Shown in pieces: positions 6,965 to 14,516 of a DNA stretch of 25,071 bases. Source of the stretch: Desulfosporosinus sp. UBA5188. GTDB lineage: Bacteria; Bacillota; Desulfitobacteriia; Desulfitobacteriales; Desulfitobacteriaceae. The notes beneath the pieces are model-generated. The model worked only from the letters and a program-made list of their open reading frames with translations. It made no database searches and was not told the DNA's origin. The stretch's first letter is position 1. Every line of letters starts with the position of its first letter. Location of the stretch: NCBI GenBank assembly GCA_002413075.1, contig DHWG01000209.1, positions 1-25,071 of the forward strand. Reading direction: 5' to 3'. The position numbers were made by a program, and so were the translations under genes.

Positions 6965-7642
6965 ATGGAAAAACAATGGCGCTGTACCGTTTGTGGGTAT
7001 ATACATACTGGAGAAAACCCACCTGAGATCTGTCCGGTTTGTGGTGTTGATGCTAGTTTCTTTGAACTTATTGTCCAATCGGATGAGACGAATAGTACGA
7101 CTAGTACAGCCAGTACGGCTACTGATATAAAGACTGCTACCGCTGCTAAGCTGGTAAACGCTCAATCGGATAAAGCAAAAGCGCTTCGCGAGGCCCTTTA
7201 CAGGATTTCATACGGCCTTTATATTATCACAGCACAGGCAGAGGGCCAGGATAATGGACAATGTGCGAATACCTGCTTCCAAATCACCTCTGATCCGGCA
7301 AGGCTGGCCATCGGCATCAATAAGAATAACTTTACGCATGAACTCATTCAAAAGAGTGGGAAATTTGGCGTTTCAGTGCTCAATCAAACAGGTCAAGATT
7401 ACGCACGACGGTTTGGCTATAAATCAGGTCGTGATGTTGATAAGTTTAAGGGTTTGACAGCTGTCCACCGTGGAGAATCCGGAGTGCTCTTGCTCGATGA
7501 TGTGTTAGTAACCATGGAAGCAACGGTCCTTAGTCAAATGGATGCCGGAACACATACTTTATTCCTCGCAGACGTTACCAACGGAGAGATACTCCAAGAG
7601 GGCGATCCGATGACTTACGCCTTTTTTAGGGCAAGTAAGTGA
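6965..7642 (+). CDS. Rubredoxin-flavin reductase fusion (high-molecular-weight rubredoxin type)
   Basis: A two-domain redox protein of 225 residues. The N-terminal rubredoxin-like domain (1-36) carries an Fe(Cys)4 site: Cys7 and Cys10 (CTVC), Cys23 and Cys26 (CPVC). The tight spacing between the pairs is like the rubrerythrin-type rubredoxin domain. A Ser/Thr/Ala linker (about 39-66) leads to an FMN-binding flavin-reductase domain starting near LREALYRISYGLYIITA, with NTCFQITSDPARLAIGINKNN. Homologues (Hrb) pass electrons from reduced nicotinamide dehydrogenases to O2- or NO-reducing flavodiiron proteins in anaerobes. That role here is by family. It is a stand-alone transcript with its own promoter and terminator. 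In Hrb as I remember it, the rubredoxin is at the C-terminus, so this order is reversed. Confidence 0.88.
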   Translation: MEKQWRCTVCGYIHTGENPPEICPVCGVDASFFELIVQSDETNSTTSTASTATDIKTATAAKLVNAQSDKAKALREALYRISYGLYIITAQAEGQDNGQCANTCFQITSDPARLAIGINKNNFTHELIQKSGKFGVSVLNQTGQDYARRFGYKSGRDVDKFKGLTAVHRGESGVLLLDDVLVTMEATVLSQMDAGTHTLFLADVTNGEILQEGDPMTYAFFRASK

Positions 7643-7726
7643 ACTCGTTTCAGCTAAAACTGAACATCGGGGCTTCAGATGATGGCATGAGCTCTTTTTC
7701 TCCGTTAAATACTTTTAAAAAACAAG

Positions 7727-7765
7727 AGCTGGCAGGTTTTATTTAAACCTACCAGCTTTTTTTTT
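7727..7765 (+). terminator. Rho-independent terminator
   Basis: Arms AGCTGGCAGGTTT (7727-7739) and AAACCTACCAGCT (7745-7757) pair with one mismatch and are followed by a run of nine T (7757-7765). It ends the rubredoxin-flavoprotein transcript. The bases 7643-7726 before it show no gene. Confidence 0.88.
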
Positions 7766-7851
7766 CAGAGAATTCATCCATCATTAGTTTATACTTACTC
7801 AAAATTATGATACATTAAGTGTGTAAATATTGAGAGATAGGAGTGTTGACT

Positions 7852-8124
7852 ATGCCGAAAATTCGTCCAATTTCGGACTTGCGCAATAAGGCTAACGAGA
7901 TTTCCGAGTTCTGTCACAGCGAGCGTGAGCCGGTGTTTATTACGAAAAATGGCACTGGGGACATGGTGGTGATGAGTATAGAAACTTATGAGCGGCAACA
8001 GGCTTTAATTGAGCTCTATTCCAAGCTGGCTGAAGCTGAGGCAGAGATTGCCGACGGTGCGGAAGCTAAGGATTTCTTTGAAGTGGCAGAAAAATTGAGA
8101 GTTTATGTCCATGGAAAAGTATGA
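7852..8124 (+). CDS. Antitoxin, Phd/YefM family
   Basis: This 90-residue protein has the Phd/YefM N-terminal DNA-binding fold: IRPISDLRNKANEI, then EPVFITKNGTGDMVVMSIETYE. A C-terminal amphipathic region (about 50-90, Ala/Glu-rich) would wrap the toxin. These antitoxins neutralise the partner and repress their own promoter. I chose ATG 7852 because ATAGGAG at 7836-7843 sits 8 bases upstream; a GTG at 7843 would overlap that site. The gene overlaps the toxin by 14 bases. A TACA-N7-TGTA near-dyad at 7811-7825 upstream is a possible autoregulatory site, though weak. Confidence 0.9.
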   Translation: MPKIRPISDLRNKANEISEFCHSEREPVFITKNGTGDMVVMSIETYERQQALIELYSKLAEAEAEIADGAEAKDFFEVAEKLRVYVHGKV

Positions 8125-8434
8125 ACTGAAGATATTTTTATCAGCTGAGCAGGATCTGATGAAAATAACTAATTATCTAAATGAGCTCTCACTGCAGTCC
8201 GCTATTGATCTCTATGATGAAATTGTACAATCCATCGGTTCCCTTCAGCAAATGCCAATGCGATGCCCTCTGGCAAAGAATACTGTGCTGCGTATGAAAA
8301 AGTATCGCCTGCTGGTGGTGCATAACTATGTCGTATTTTACGTTGTCATCGACAACATAGTGCAAATACGGAGAATACTTCATGGACGAAGGCAATATGA
8401 ATTTCTGCTGGAGGAAACCCATGGACTCAGCTGA
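8111..8434 (+). CDS. Toxin, RelE/ParE superfamily
   Basis: This 107-residue protein has the RelE/ParE fold pattern: YELKIFLSAEQDLMKITNYL, a helical middle, then KYRLLVVHNYVVFYVVIDN and the terminal strand IVQIRRILHGRRQY. The LHGRR ending is typical of this toxin superfamily. It may inhibit translation (ribosome-dependent mRNA cleavage) or gyrase; sequence alone does not settle which. The start could be ATG 8105 or 8111. GAGAG at 8097-8101 is 3 bases from the first and 9 from the second, favouring 8111. The gene overlaps the antitoxin at its start and queG at its end, by 14 bases each. Confidence 0.88.
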   Translation: MEKYELKIFLSAEQDLMKITNYLNELSLQSAIDLYDEIVQSIGSLQQMPMRCPLAKNTVLRMKKYRLLVVHNYVVFYVVIDNIVQIRRILHGRRQYEFLLEETHGLS

Positions 8435-9440
8435 ACAAATGTGGTGGAAAACGAACATAAAAAAATGGTGCAAGGAGTTGAGGTTTATCTCTATTGGGTT
8501 TACCACCGCGCAGCCAATAGAATGTCTGGCCTCACAGTTACAAGCACGAATGGATCAAGGATTAGCCACCCCTTTTGAAAGCAGGGACGTCAAACGACGC
8601 ATTGATCCCAAAGCGGGATGGCATGGTTGTGAGACGGTCGTGGCCTTGGCCTATCCGCTCCCTTATTCGTCCTTTCCGCAGGAAGGGGAGGGCGTTATGG
8701 CTCGCTCTGCTGTGGGGGAAGATTATCATCACTTTATGAATTTACAAATCGATCGTCTGGTGGAAATCATGGCGAGCAATGACTGGCCGGGAACTTCACG
8801 ACGTCAGGTGGATACAGGGCCTCTCGTAGAGCGAGCCTTTGCGCTTCGAGCAGGGATTGGCTGGATTGGACGCAACCAACACCTCATTATTCCGGGCTAC
8901 GGTTCTTTTGTGGCCTTAGCTCTACTCCTGTTGGATCGAGAGCTTGAACCGGATCATCCCCACATACCCAACCAATGTGGAACTTGTCAAAGATGCGTTC
9001 AAGCATGTCCAGCGCAAATCCTTGGGAAAGACATGTTTGCGTCCAAACACTGCGTGTCTTATCTTACCCAGAGCAAAGAGGTGCTCACGCCTGAGGAGCG
9101 CCAGCGACTTGGCTTGCGCTTATTCGGATGTGATACCTGCCAAGAGGCTTGTCCACACAATGAACAACGGCTGGAGCAGGAACAGACGAATCTGTCACCA
9201 ACCTCGCTTGGACGGGGTGTTGACTTACTCGAAACGCTCAATTTAACTAAAGGAGAGTTTCAACGACGTTTTAAAGCGACGGCTGCAGGGTGGCGTGGCA
9301 AGGGAGTTCTTCAGCGTAATGCCTTTTTAGCCTTACGCAATCTTCATGATGAACGGTGTGAAATTTGGTTGGCAGAACGAGAAAAAGATCAATCGGTTCC
9401 GCCAATTATTACACCATATATCGAGAATTTAGTTCGTTAA
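8421..9440 (+). CDS. queG: Epoxyqueuosine reductase
   Basis: This cobalamin- and iron-sulfur-dependent enzyme performs the last step of queuosine synthesis in tRNA, reducing epoxyqueuosine to queuosine. Numbered from ATG 8421 (339 aa), the candidate catalytic Asp131 lies in QVDTGPLVERAF, followed by AGIGWIGRN. Two 4Fe-4S ligand sets are visible: Cys186, 189, 192, 196 (CGTCQRCVQACP) and Cys237, 240, 244 (CDTCQEACP), with Cys211 in KHCVSYLT as a likely extra ligand. A HEAT-like C-terminal end (GVLQRNAFLALRNL) follows. GGAGG at 8410-8414 fixes the start. It lies inside the toxin gene, so queG translation begins 14 bases before the toxin stop. No other queuosine genes are in the window. Confidence 0.94.
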   Translation: MDSAEQMWWKTNIKKWCKELRFISIGFTTAQPIECLASQLQARMDQGLATPFESRDVKRRIDPKAGWHGCETVVALAYPLPYSSFPQEGEGVMARSAVGEDYHHFMNLQIDRLVEIMASNDWPGTSRRQVDTGPLVERAFALRAGIGWIGRNQHLIIPGYGSFVALALLLLDRELEPDHPHIPNQCGTCQRCVQACPAQILGKDMFASKHCVSYLTQSKEVLTPEERQRLGLRLFGCDTCQEACPHNEQRLEQEQTNLSPTSLGRGVDLLETLNLTKGEFQRRFKATAAGWRGKGVLQRNAFLALRNLHDERCEIWLAEREKDQSVPPIITPYIENLVR

Positions 9441-9485
9441 TCCACTTCCAATGCAAATCGATAGAGCAATGCTTTTAGCGTAGGT

Positions 9486-9962
9486 CTATACGTTAAATTG
9501 ATCAGCAAAATTTTCAATTTCTTGAGCATTCATCTTAAAAACATCAGTGGTTACCCCGTCAATCTTTTTTATGAGTTTACGTTCAATAAAATTTAAATTG
9601 GACATAATAAATTCCCCACCAAACAAACCATTTGCAACTGATTGGCTTCTTAATTCATCAGGGTAAGCCATTTCAAATTGCTTTGTAGCTTTATCCCCTT
9701 CATACATGCAGCATAGAAAAAGGCCGATTTTTTTAGTTCCTAACTCGTTTTGGTTTTGTTTAATAAATTGTTTAAGTCTTGATTTGACGGACCCAGCGTA
9801 AATTGAACTTCCTAGGATGACAGAATTGTAGTCTGTAAGGCTTTGGTTTGGGCATTTTTTAAGATCTATGACGTCGACGTCTCCTTTGAGATGTTCTCTA
9901 AGAAGTTGAGCTGCTTTTTCAGTTGTTCCGTGAGTCGATGAAAAGATTATGGCGGTTTTCAT
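9486..9962 (-). CDS. Flavodoxin-domain protein (HemG-like family)
   Basis: This 158-residue protein has the flavodoxin fold. The FMN phosphate-binding loop is in IIFSSTHGTTEKAA (residues 5-18), GSSIYAGSV marks the second FMN loop, and LFLCCM the central strand. The pattern is that of the flavodoxin_5 / protoporphyrinogen-oxidase-like group rather than classic electron-transfer flavodoxin. An oxidoreductase role is likely but the substrate is unknown. The start is ATG at 9960-9962, since GGAGTG lies 5 bases upstream on the minus strand. A longer frame reaching 10013 has no such site. The gene stands alone and converges with queG. Confidence 0.85.
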   Translation of the reverse strand: MKTAIIFSSTHGTTEKAAQLLREHLKGDVDVIDLKKCPNQSLTDYNSVILGSSIYAGSVKSRLKQFIKQNQNELGTKKIGLFLCCMYEGDKATKQFEMAYPDELRSQSVANGLFGGEFIMSNLNFIERKLIKKIDGVTTDVFKMNAQEIENFADQFNV

Positions 9963-10145
9963 ACAATCACTCCAATATCGTAATTTATGTAGGCTATCAA
10001 TAGAAGTATACATAAATGTTTTACCAAGGTCTAGGGTAAACGCTTGATCCTAGGATGATTTCCACACTACATGGAATTTCTATAAGTGCTTTATATCTGA
10101 TGGAGAAACGGATAAAGAATGAATTCATTAAAGTGACGAATAATA
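9963..10145. other. Intergenic stretch without a supported gene
   Basis: AT-rich spacer upstream of the flavodoxin-domain gene. A 29-codon frame from 10100 runs into the adjacent terminator stem and lacks a ribosome binding site. I see no convincing promoter pair, though the flavodoxin gene must be transcribed from within it. Confidence 0.5.
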
Positions 10146-10181
10146 AAGCGGCTAAATGTGAGATGACACATTTAACCGCTT
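10146..10181 (-). terminator. Hairpin terminator after the aminotransferase gene
   Basis: Arms AAGCGGCTAAATGTG (10146-10160) and CACATTTAACCGCTT (10167-10181) pair over 15 positions with one mismatch, with a 6-base loop. On the minus strand it is followed by TATTATTCG, a modest T-rich tract. It lies 29 bases past the aminotransferase stop and most likely ends the aconitase-Lrp-aminotransferase transcript. Confidence 0.7.
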
Positions 10182-10209
10182 ATTTCTAATTGCGAACTTA
10201 TAGGCTGTC

Positions 10210-11376
10210 TTATTTGCTGAGCCTACGCGCCACAAAATTCGTAATGCGTTTGAGCGCTTCCTGAAGTTGCTCGATCGAGTAAGCATAAGAACAGCGAATG
10301 TAGCCCTCTCCGGAAGGCCCAAAGGCGGTACCAGGTACGACTGCTACTTTTTCTTCTTTTAGAAGTTCTTCGGCAAACGCCTCAGAGGACAAATTGGTCT
10401 TTGTAATATCTGGGAAGACATAAAAGGCCCCTAAGGGTTCGAAACAGTCGAGACCCATTTCACGAAAGCCGTGCACCATCAGACGACGGCGCCGATCATA
10501 AGCCGTGACCATGTCATTTTTAGCTTCAGTGGCAGAACGTAGGGCTTCCAAAGCAGCTATTTGCCCCATGATGGGGGCACAGAGCATGGTGTATTGGTGA
10601 ATTTTAGTCAGCCCGCTGATCAGATCAGCATGTCCAGCAACGTACCCTATTCTCCAGCCAGTCATGGCGTAGGATTTAGAGAAGCCACTGACAAAGAGGG
10701 TACGGTCGTGCATGCCAGGTAAGCTTGCAAACGAGACATGTTTTCCATCGTAGGTGAGATCAGAATAAATATCATCAGCAAGCACGAGCAGGTCATGCTT
10801 AGTCACAAAATCTGCGATAGGGATAAGATCCTCACGACGCATGATTGCTCCAGTTGGGTTATTTGGATAGGACAAGACTAAGAGTTTGACGTTCGGTGTA
10901 TAGACTTGGCTTAAGTCTTCCACTCGTAAACGAAAGTCCTCTTTGGCATGGGTCGGAACGTAACGTACACTTGCTCCGGCTAGTATTGCGCAAGGGGCGT
11001 AGGATACATAAGAGGGATCAGGGACTAAGACGACATCTCCTGGCTCGAGAACGGCCCGCATCACGAGGTCAACGGCTTCGCTGGCACCCGTGGTTATGAG
11101 AATTTCATTCTCTGGCTCGTAGGAAAGTCCCAACGAGTTCGATAAATAGTGAGAGAGTTCTTCACGCAACTCTAAGAGACCGGCATTACTGGTATACATG
11201 GTCTGTCCTTGCTCTAAGGAAAAGATGCCACTTTCACGCACGGCCCACGGGGTGACAAAATCTGGCTCTCCGACCCCTAAGGAAACGACATCCTTCATCG
11301 TCGCTACCAGATCGAAAAACTTGCGAATCCCAGAGGGGGGGAGACCTGCGACATGGGAGGCGAGGTAACGATTCAT
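10210..11376 (-). CDS. PLP-dependent aminotransferase, class I/II (YugH/AlaT-like)
   Basis: A fold-type I PLP enzyme of 388 residues that transfers amino groups between an amino acid and a 2-oxo acid. Visible residues are the LGVGEPDF substrate loop (33-40), YPNNPTG with Asn173 (170-176), DDIY with Asp201 and Tyr204, Schiff-base Lys234 in SGFSKSYAMTGWRIGY, and the carboxylate-binding Arg in GYIRCSYA near residue 367. It overlaps the Lrp-type regulator by 4 bases (ATGA), a pairing that matches B. subtilis yugG-yugH (renamed alaR-alaT, as I recall). Alanine or aspartate transamination is therefore the leading guess. Related enzymes act on other amino acids, so the substrate is inference. Confidence 0.9.
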   Translation of the reverse strand: MNRYLASHVAGLPPSGIRKFFDLVATMKDVVSLGVGEPDFVTPWAVRESGIFSLEQGQTMYTSNAGLLELREELSHYLSNSLGLSYEPENEILITTGASEAVDLVMRAVLEPGDVVLVPDPSYVSYAPCAILAGASVRYVPTHAKEDFRLRVEDLSQVYTPNVKLLVLSYPNNPTGAIMRREDLIPIADFVTKHDLLVLADDIYSDLTYDGKHVSFASLPGMHDRTLFVSGFSKSYAMTGWRIGYVAGHADLISGLTKIHQYTMLCAPIMGQIAALEALRSATEAKNDMVTAYDRRRRLMVHGFREMGLDCFEPLGAFYVFPDITKTNLSSEAFAEELLKEEKVAVVPGTAFGPSGEGYIRCSYAYSIEQLQEALKRITNFVARRLSK

Positions 11377-11870
11377 GGCGAAACCACGAGACGTTGAATC
11401 GTCTCTTCCTCTCCCATAAGCTCGACCCCGTCTTGCTTATAGCGGCGAAGTACAAAATGGGTTGCTGTGCTCTGGATATGCTCAAGAGGGGCTAATTTTT
11501 CAGCCACGAAGAGTGCCACGTCTTGCATTGTTTTGCCTTCAATGAGCAGAGATAGATCATAGCCACCTGACATTAGAAAAAGGGCTTTGATCTCGGTAAA
11601 TTTTTGTAACCGTTTGGCGATTTTATCAAAACCATAACCCCTTTGGGGCAAGACTCGAACTTCAATAAGAGCGGAAACCTTTTCCTCGCCCGTTCGAGCC
11701 CAGTTAATCATAGGTTGATAACTGACGATGACTTTTTCCTTTTCCCAATCGAGCATTCGCTGTTTGATATATTCAGACGTTAATCCGGTTTGTATGGAAA
11801 GCTCCTTAGGGGTAAGGCGACAATCCTCAGCGATGAGCTTAAGTAGTTTATGATCCTGTTCATTCAACAT
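11373..11870 (-). CDS. Lrp/AsnC family transcriptional regulator
   Basis: A 165-residue regulator. The N-terminal winged helix-turn-helix (about 1-50: DHKLLKLIAEDCRLTPKELS, then TGLTSEYIKQRM) is followed by a linker strand (VIVSYQPMINW). The RAM ligand-binding domain (about 64-150) has EKVSALIEVRVLP, IKALFLMSGGYDLSLLIEG and a final HFVLRRYKQDG. Such proteins bind amino acids and often control the adjacent aminotransferase. Here the stop overlaps that gene's start by 4 bases, so the two are made together. The start is ATG at 11868-11870, with AGAGGTG 6 bases upstream. The aconitase gene ends 15 bases before it. Effector and targets are unknown. Confidence 0.92.
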   Translation of the reverse strand: MLNEQDHKLLKLIAEDCRLTPKELSIQTGLTSEYIKQRMLDWEKEKVIVSYQPMINWARTGEEKVSALIEVRVLPQRGYGFDKIAKRLQKFTEIKALFLMSGGYDLSLLIEGKTMQDVALFVAEKLAPLEHIQSTATHFVLRRYKQDGVELMGEEETIQRLVVSP

Positions 11871-11885
11871 TTAATACACCTCTTT

Positions 11886-13805
11886 TTAAATTAAAGCTTT
11901 CGTCGCATTAAGAAGTCCTCCAGCAAGAAGAATTTTAGCTTGGCGTTCGGTGAGATCGTGCTGAACCCAAATTGGGTCTGAGTCGTTATTAAGGGTAATG
12001 GCAAAAGGGGCTGCAGTTTGAATGGCCTGATGTACGTTTGAGAGATGTAAACAACTTCCGTCGTGCATGCGAGTGAGATCTTCCTCATTAACAAAGGTTA
12101 GTGGAAGTATACCAAAGTTAATTAAATTGGCCCGATGGATGCGGGCAAAACTCTGGGCCAAAACAACGCGTAATCCCAAGTACATCGGAGCAAGCGCGGC
12201 GTGTTCACGACTTGAGCCTTGACCATAATTGTGACCGGCAACGATAACACTTTGCTTGAATGCCTTAGCCTTGGACGCAAACTGGGGATCGACTTTATGA
12301 AAGACGTACTCTGAGATGGCCGGAATGTTCGAACGGAGCGGCAGGATTTTGGATCCTGCCGGCATAATATCGTCGGTCGTCACATTATTACCAACCTTTA
12401 AGATGATCGGTAAGTTGAACGTATCCTCTAGGGCAGGGGCAAGAGGAAGTGGCTGAATGTTGGGACCGCGTCGAATGGGGGTCTCCGAATCGCCGGGAGG
12501 TATGATCATGCTGTCATCGATGCGAAACAGATTTGGGAAATCAATTACGGGTGGGATTCCTAAGGTGCGGGGATCGGTTAAATAGCCGGTTAAGGCACTA
12601 GCGGCTGCAACTTCAGGGCTCGCTAGATAGATGGAGGCATCTTGTGTTCCACTCCGACCTTCGAAATTTCGATTGAACGTACGGACAGAGACGCCCTTCG
12701 ATACCGGTGATTGCCCCATTCCAATACAAGGACCACACGACGACTCAAGCAGTCGTGCACCGCTATCTAAGAGATCCGTCAAGGCACCATTATTGGCAAG
12801 CATACTTAAAACTTGACGAGACCCGGGAGAAATTACTAAGCTTACGTCTGGATGAACGTGTTTCCCTTTCAAAATCTGACGAACGGTCATTAGGTCTTGA
12901 TAAGAGGAATTCGTACAACTACCGATGGCAACTTGTTGTACGGGTAGTGCCGAGTGATCATTGACAGGGCGCACATTATCCGGGCTATGGGGTTGCGCTA
13001 CCAAAGGGCCAAGTCGAGAAAGATCGATCTTAAGCTCTTCATCATAAGTGGCATCTTCATCGGCAGAAAGAGAAACGAAGTCCTCCGCTCTTCCTTGCAC
13101 TTCCAAAAACATCAGCGTTTGTTCGTCACTGGGAAAGATCGAAGAGGATGCCCCAAGTTCGGCCCCCATATTTGTGATGGTTGCACGTTGTGGTACGGTT
13201 AGGGTTTTTACACCTGGTCCGGCATATTCAATGATTTTCCCAACGCCCCCTTTGACAGAGAGCACGCGAAGAATTTCTAAGATAATGTCTTTGGCTGAAA
13301 CCCAGTCCGAAAGTTGCCCGGTAAGCCAGACACGTAGCACTTTGGGATTGGGTAGATAAAAAGCGCCGCCACCCATCGCCACGGCAACATCTAACCCCCC
13401 AGCACCCATGGCCAGCATACCCATTCCACCAGCCGTGGGCGTATGACTATCTGATCCAAGTAAGGTTTTACCAGGCTTCGCGAAGCGCTCAAGATGGACT
13501 TGGTGACAAATGCCGTTGCCTGGTCGGGAAAAATAGGCGCCGAAGCGTGCAGCAGCGCTTTGCAAAAACGCGTGGTCATCCGCATTCTCAAACCCTGATT
13601 GAAGGGTATTGTGATCTATATAACTGACCGAACACTCCGTTCGAACTCTAGAAAGGTTCATCGCTTCAAATTGCAAATAAGCCATTGTTCCAGTGGCGTC
13701 CTGGGTTAACGTCTGATCAATTTTCAGGGCGATTTCCGTGCCTTTTTCCAAGTCGCCGGAAACTAAGTGCGAGGTGAGTATTTTCTGAGTCAGATTTTGC
13801 CCCAT
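11886..13805 (-). CDS. Aconitate hydratase
   Basis: A single-chain 4Fe-4S aconitase (639 aa) that interconverts citrate and isocitrate in the TCA cycle and glutamate synthesis. Substrate-binding blocks DHNT (64-67) and GSDSHTPTAG (117-126) are present. The cluster cysteines are Cys297 (IGSCTNSS), Cys357 and Cys360 (SSCGPCIGMG). The swivel domain follows with GHNYGQGSSREHAA and FARIHRANLINFGILPL. Length and architecture fit the compact aconitases of clostridia; the LeuC/homoaconitase families share the motifs but are split or shorter. I chose ATG at 13803-13805 because GGAGG lies just upstream, rather than a 14-codon extension. It heads an operon with the Lrp regulator and aminotransferase. 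Confidence 0.92.
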   Translation of the reverse strand: MGQNLTQKILTSHLVSGDLEKGTEIALKIDQTLTQDATGTMAYLQFEAMNLSRVRTECSVSYIDHNTLQSGFENADDHAFLQSAAARFGAYFSRPGNGICHQVHLERFAKPGKTLLGSDSHTPTAGGMGMLAMGAGGLDVAVAMGGGAFYLPNPKVLRVWLTGQLSDWVSAKDIILEILRVLSVKGGVGKIIEYAGPGVKTLTVPQRATITNMGAELGASSSIFPSDEQTLMFLEVQGRAEDFVSLSADEDATYDEELKIDLSRLGPLVAQPHSPDNVRPVNDHSALPVQQVAIGSCTNSSYQDLMTVRQILKGKHVHPDVSLVISPGSRQVLSMLANNGALTDLLDSGARLLESSCGPCIGMGQSPVSKGVSVRTFNRNFEGRSGTQDASIYLASPEVAAASALTGYLTDPRTLGIPPVIDFPNLFRIDDSMIIPPGDSETPIRRGPNIQPLPLAPALEDTFNLPIILKVGNNVTTDDIMPAGSKILPLRSNIPAISEYVFHKVDPQFASKAKAFKQSVIVAGHNYGQGSSREHAALAPMYLGLRVVLAQSFARIHRANLINFGILPLTFVNEEDLTRMHDGSCLHLSNVHQAIQTAAPFAITLNNDSDPIWVQHDLTERQAKILLAGGLLNATKALI

Positions 13806-13962
13806 GATAATTCCTCCTTTGAATAGTCTTAACTTTACCAAAAACAAGACGGAACATCTAGCTTTTTTTAGAAAGTATACAGAATATCTGTTTAGAGCGA
13901 TAAATCTTTACCATCCAAACCCACATATTTGTACTTAAACGACAAAATTCGATATAATTAAG

Positions 13963-13991
13963 TTGGGTTTGCCAGAATTTAAGGTTATAAT
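13963..13991 (+). promoter_or_regulatory. Likely sigma-A promoter for trmL
   Basis: TATAAT (13986-13991) lies 17 bases after TTGGGT (13963-13968). A second TATAAT sits at 13953-13958 without a good -35. The region 13806-14032 separates divergent aconitase and trmL genes and must hold both promoters. I could not identify the leftward one. Confidence 0.5.
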
Positions 13992-14032
13992 AGTTTGGAT
14001 AGTGATTGATCATGGGAAAGGGGAAAAAAGTC

Positions 14033-14503
14033 TTGAATAAGCGCCTGAATATTGTCCTAGTTGAGCCTGAAATTCCTCCCAATACGGGGAACGTGGCTCG
14101 CCTTTGTGCGGCAACTGGGGCGACACTTCATTTAGTGAAACCATTAGGGTTTAGTATTGATGATAAGCATTTAAAACGTGCCGGCTTAGACTACTGGCAT
14201 TTACTTGATATAATCGTTTATGAGAATTATGAAGACTTTGAGGAAAAAAACTTGGTAGGACGCCGTTACTTAGCCACCACAAAAGGTGGACGAGCGCATA
14301 CGGACATAACCTATGAGCCTGGGGGATATCTGCTTTTTGGGAAGGAAACAAAAGGATTGGCTCCTGAAATTTTAGCGCGGTACCCGGAAACGACCTTCAG
14401 GTTGCCGATGCGTTCAGAGGCCCGTTCCTTAAATTTATCGAATTCTGTCGCAGTGGTTGTCTATGAAGCTCTCCGTCAATGGGGCTTTCCGGAACTTGTA
14501 TGA
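14033..14503 (+). CDS. trmL: tRNA (cytidine/uridine(34)-2'-O)-methyltransferase
   Basis: A SPOUT (trefoil-knot) methyltransferase that 2'-O-methylates the wobble nucleotide of tRNA-Leu isoacceptors, using S-adenosylmethionine. The product from TTG 14033 (156 aa) opens with LNIVLVEPEIPPNTGNVARLC, the TrmL N-terminal block. It has YLLFGKETKGLAPEIL and ends with the knot motif LPMRSEARSLNLSNSVAVVVYEALRQ (about 126-151). The start is set by AAAGGGG at 14017-14023, nine bases upstream. An upstream ATG at 14012 would place that site inside the gene. Length is typical. The TagO-type gene begins 13 bases after the stop, so they are probably one transcript. Confidence 0.93.
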   Translation: MNKRLNIVLVEPEIPPNTGNVARLCAATGATLHLVKPLGFSIDDKHLKRAGLDYWHLLDIIVYENYEDFEEKNLVGRRYLATTKGGRAHTDITYEPGGYLLFGKETKGLAPEILARYPETTFRLPMRSEARSLNLSNSVAVVVYEALRQWGFPELV

Positions 14504-14516
14504 AAGGGGGTCAATC

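Noticed and set aside
10100..10189. 29-codon rightward frame before the aminotransferase terminator
   Set aside because: It has no ribosome binding site, and its 3' half is the terminator stem itself.
12631..13359. Several rightward open frames across the aconitase gene
   Set aside because: They are shadows of the aconitase coding strand, whose Fe-S motifs and RBS are clear.
13874..13881. TGTATACT on the minus strand as an extended -10 for aconitase
   Set aside because: No fitting -35 is present and the TG is not in the usual TGn position, so I did not list it.
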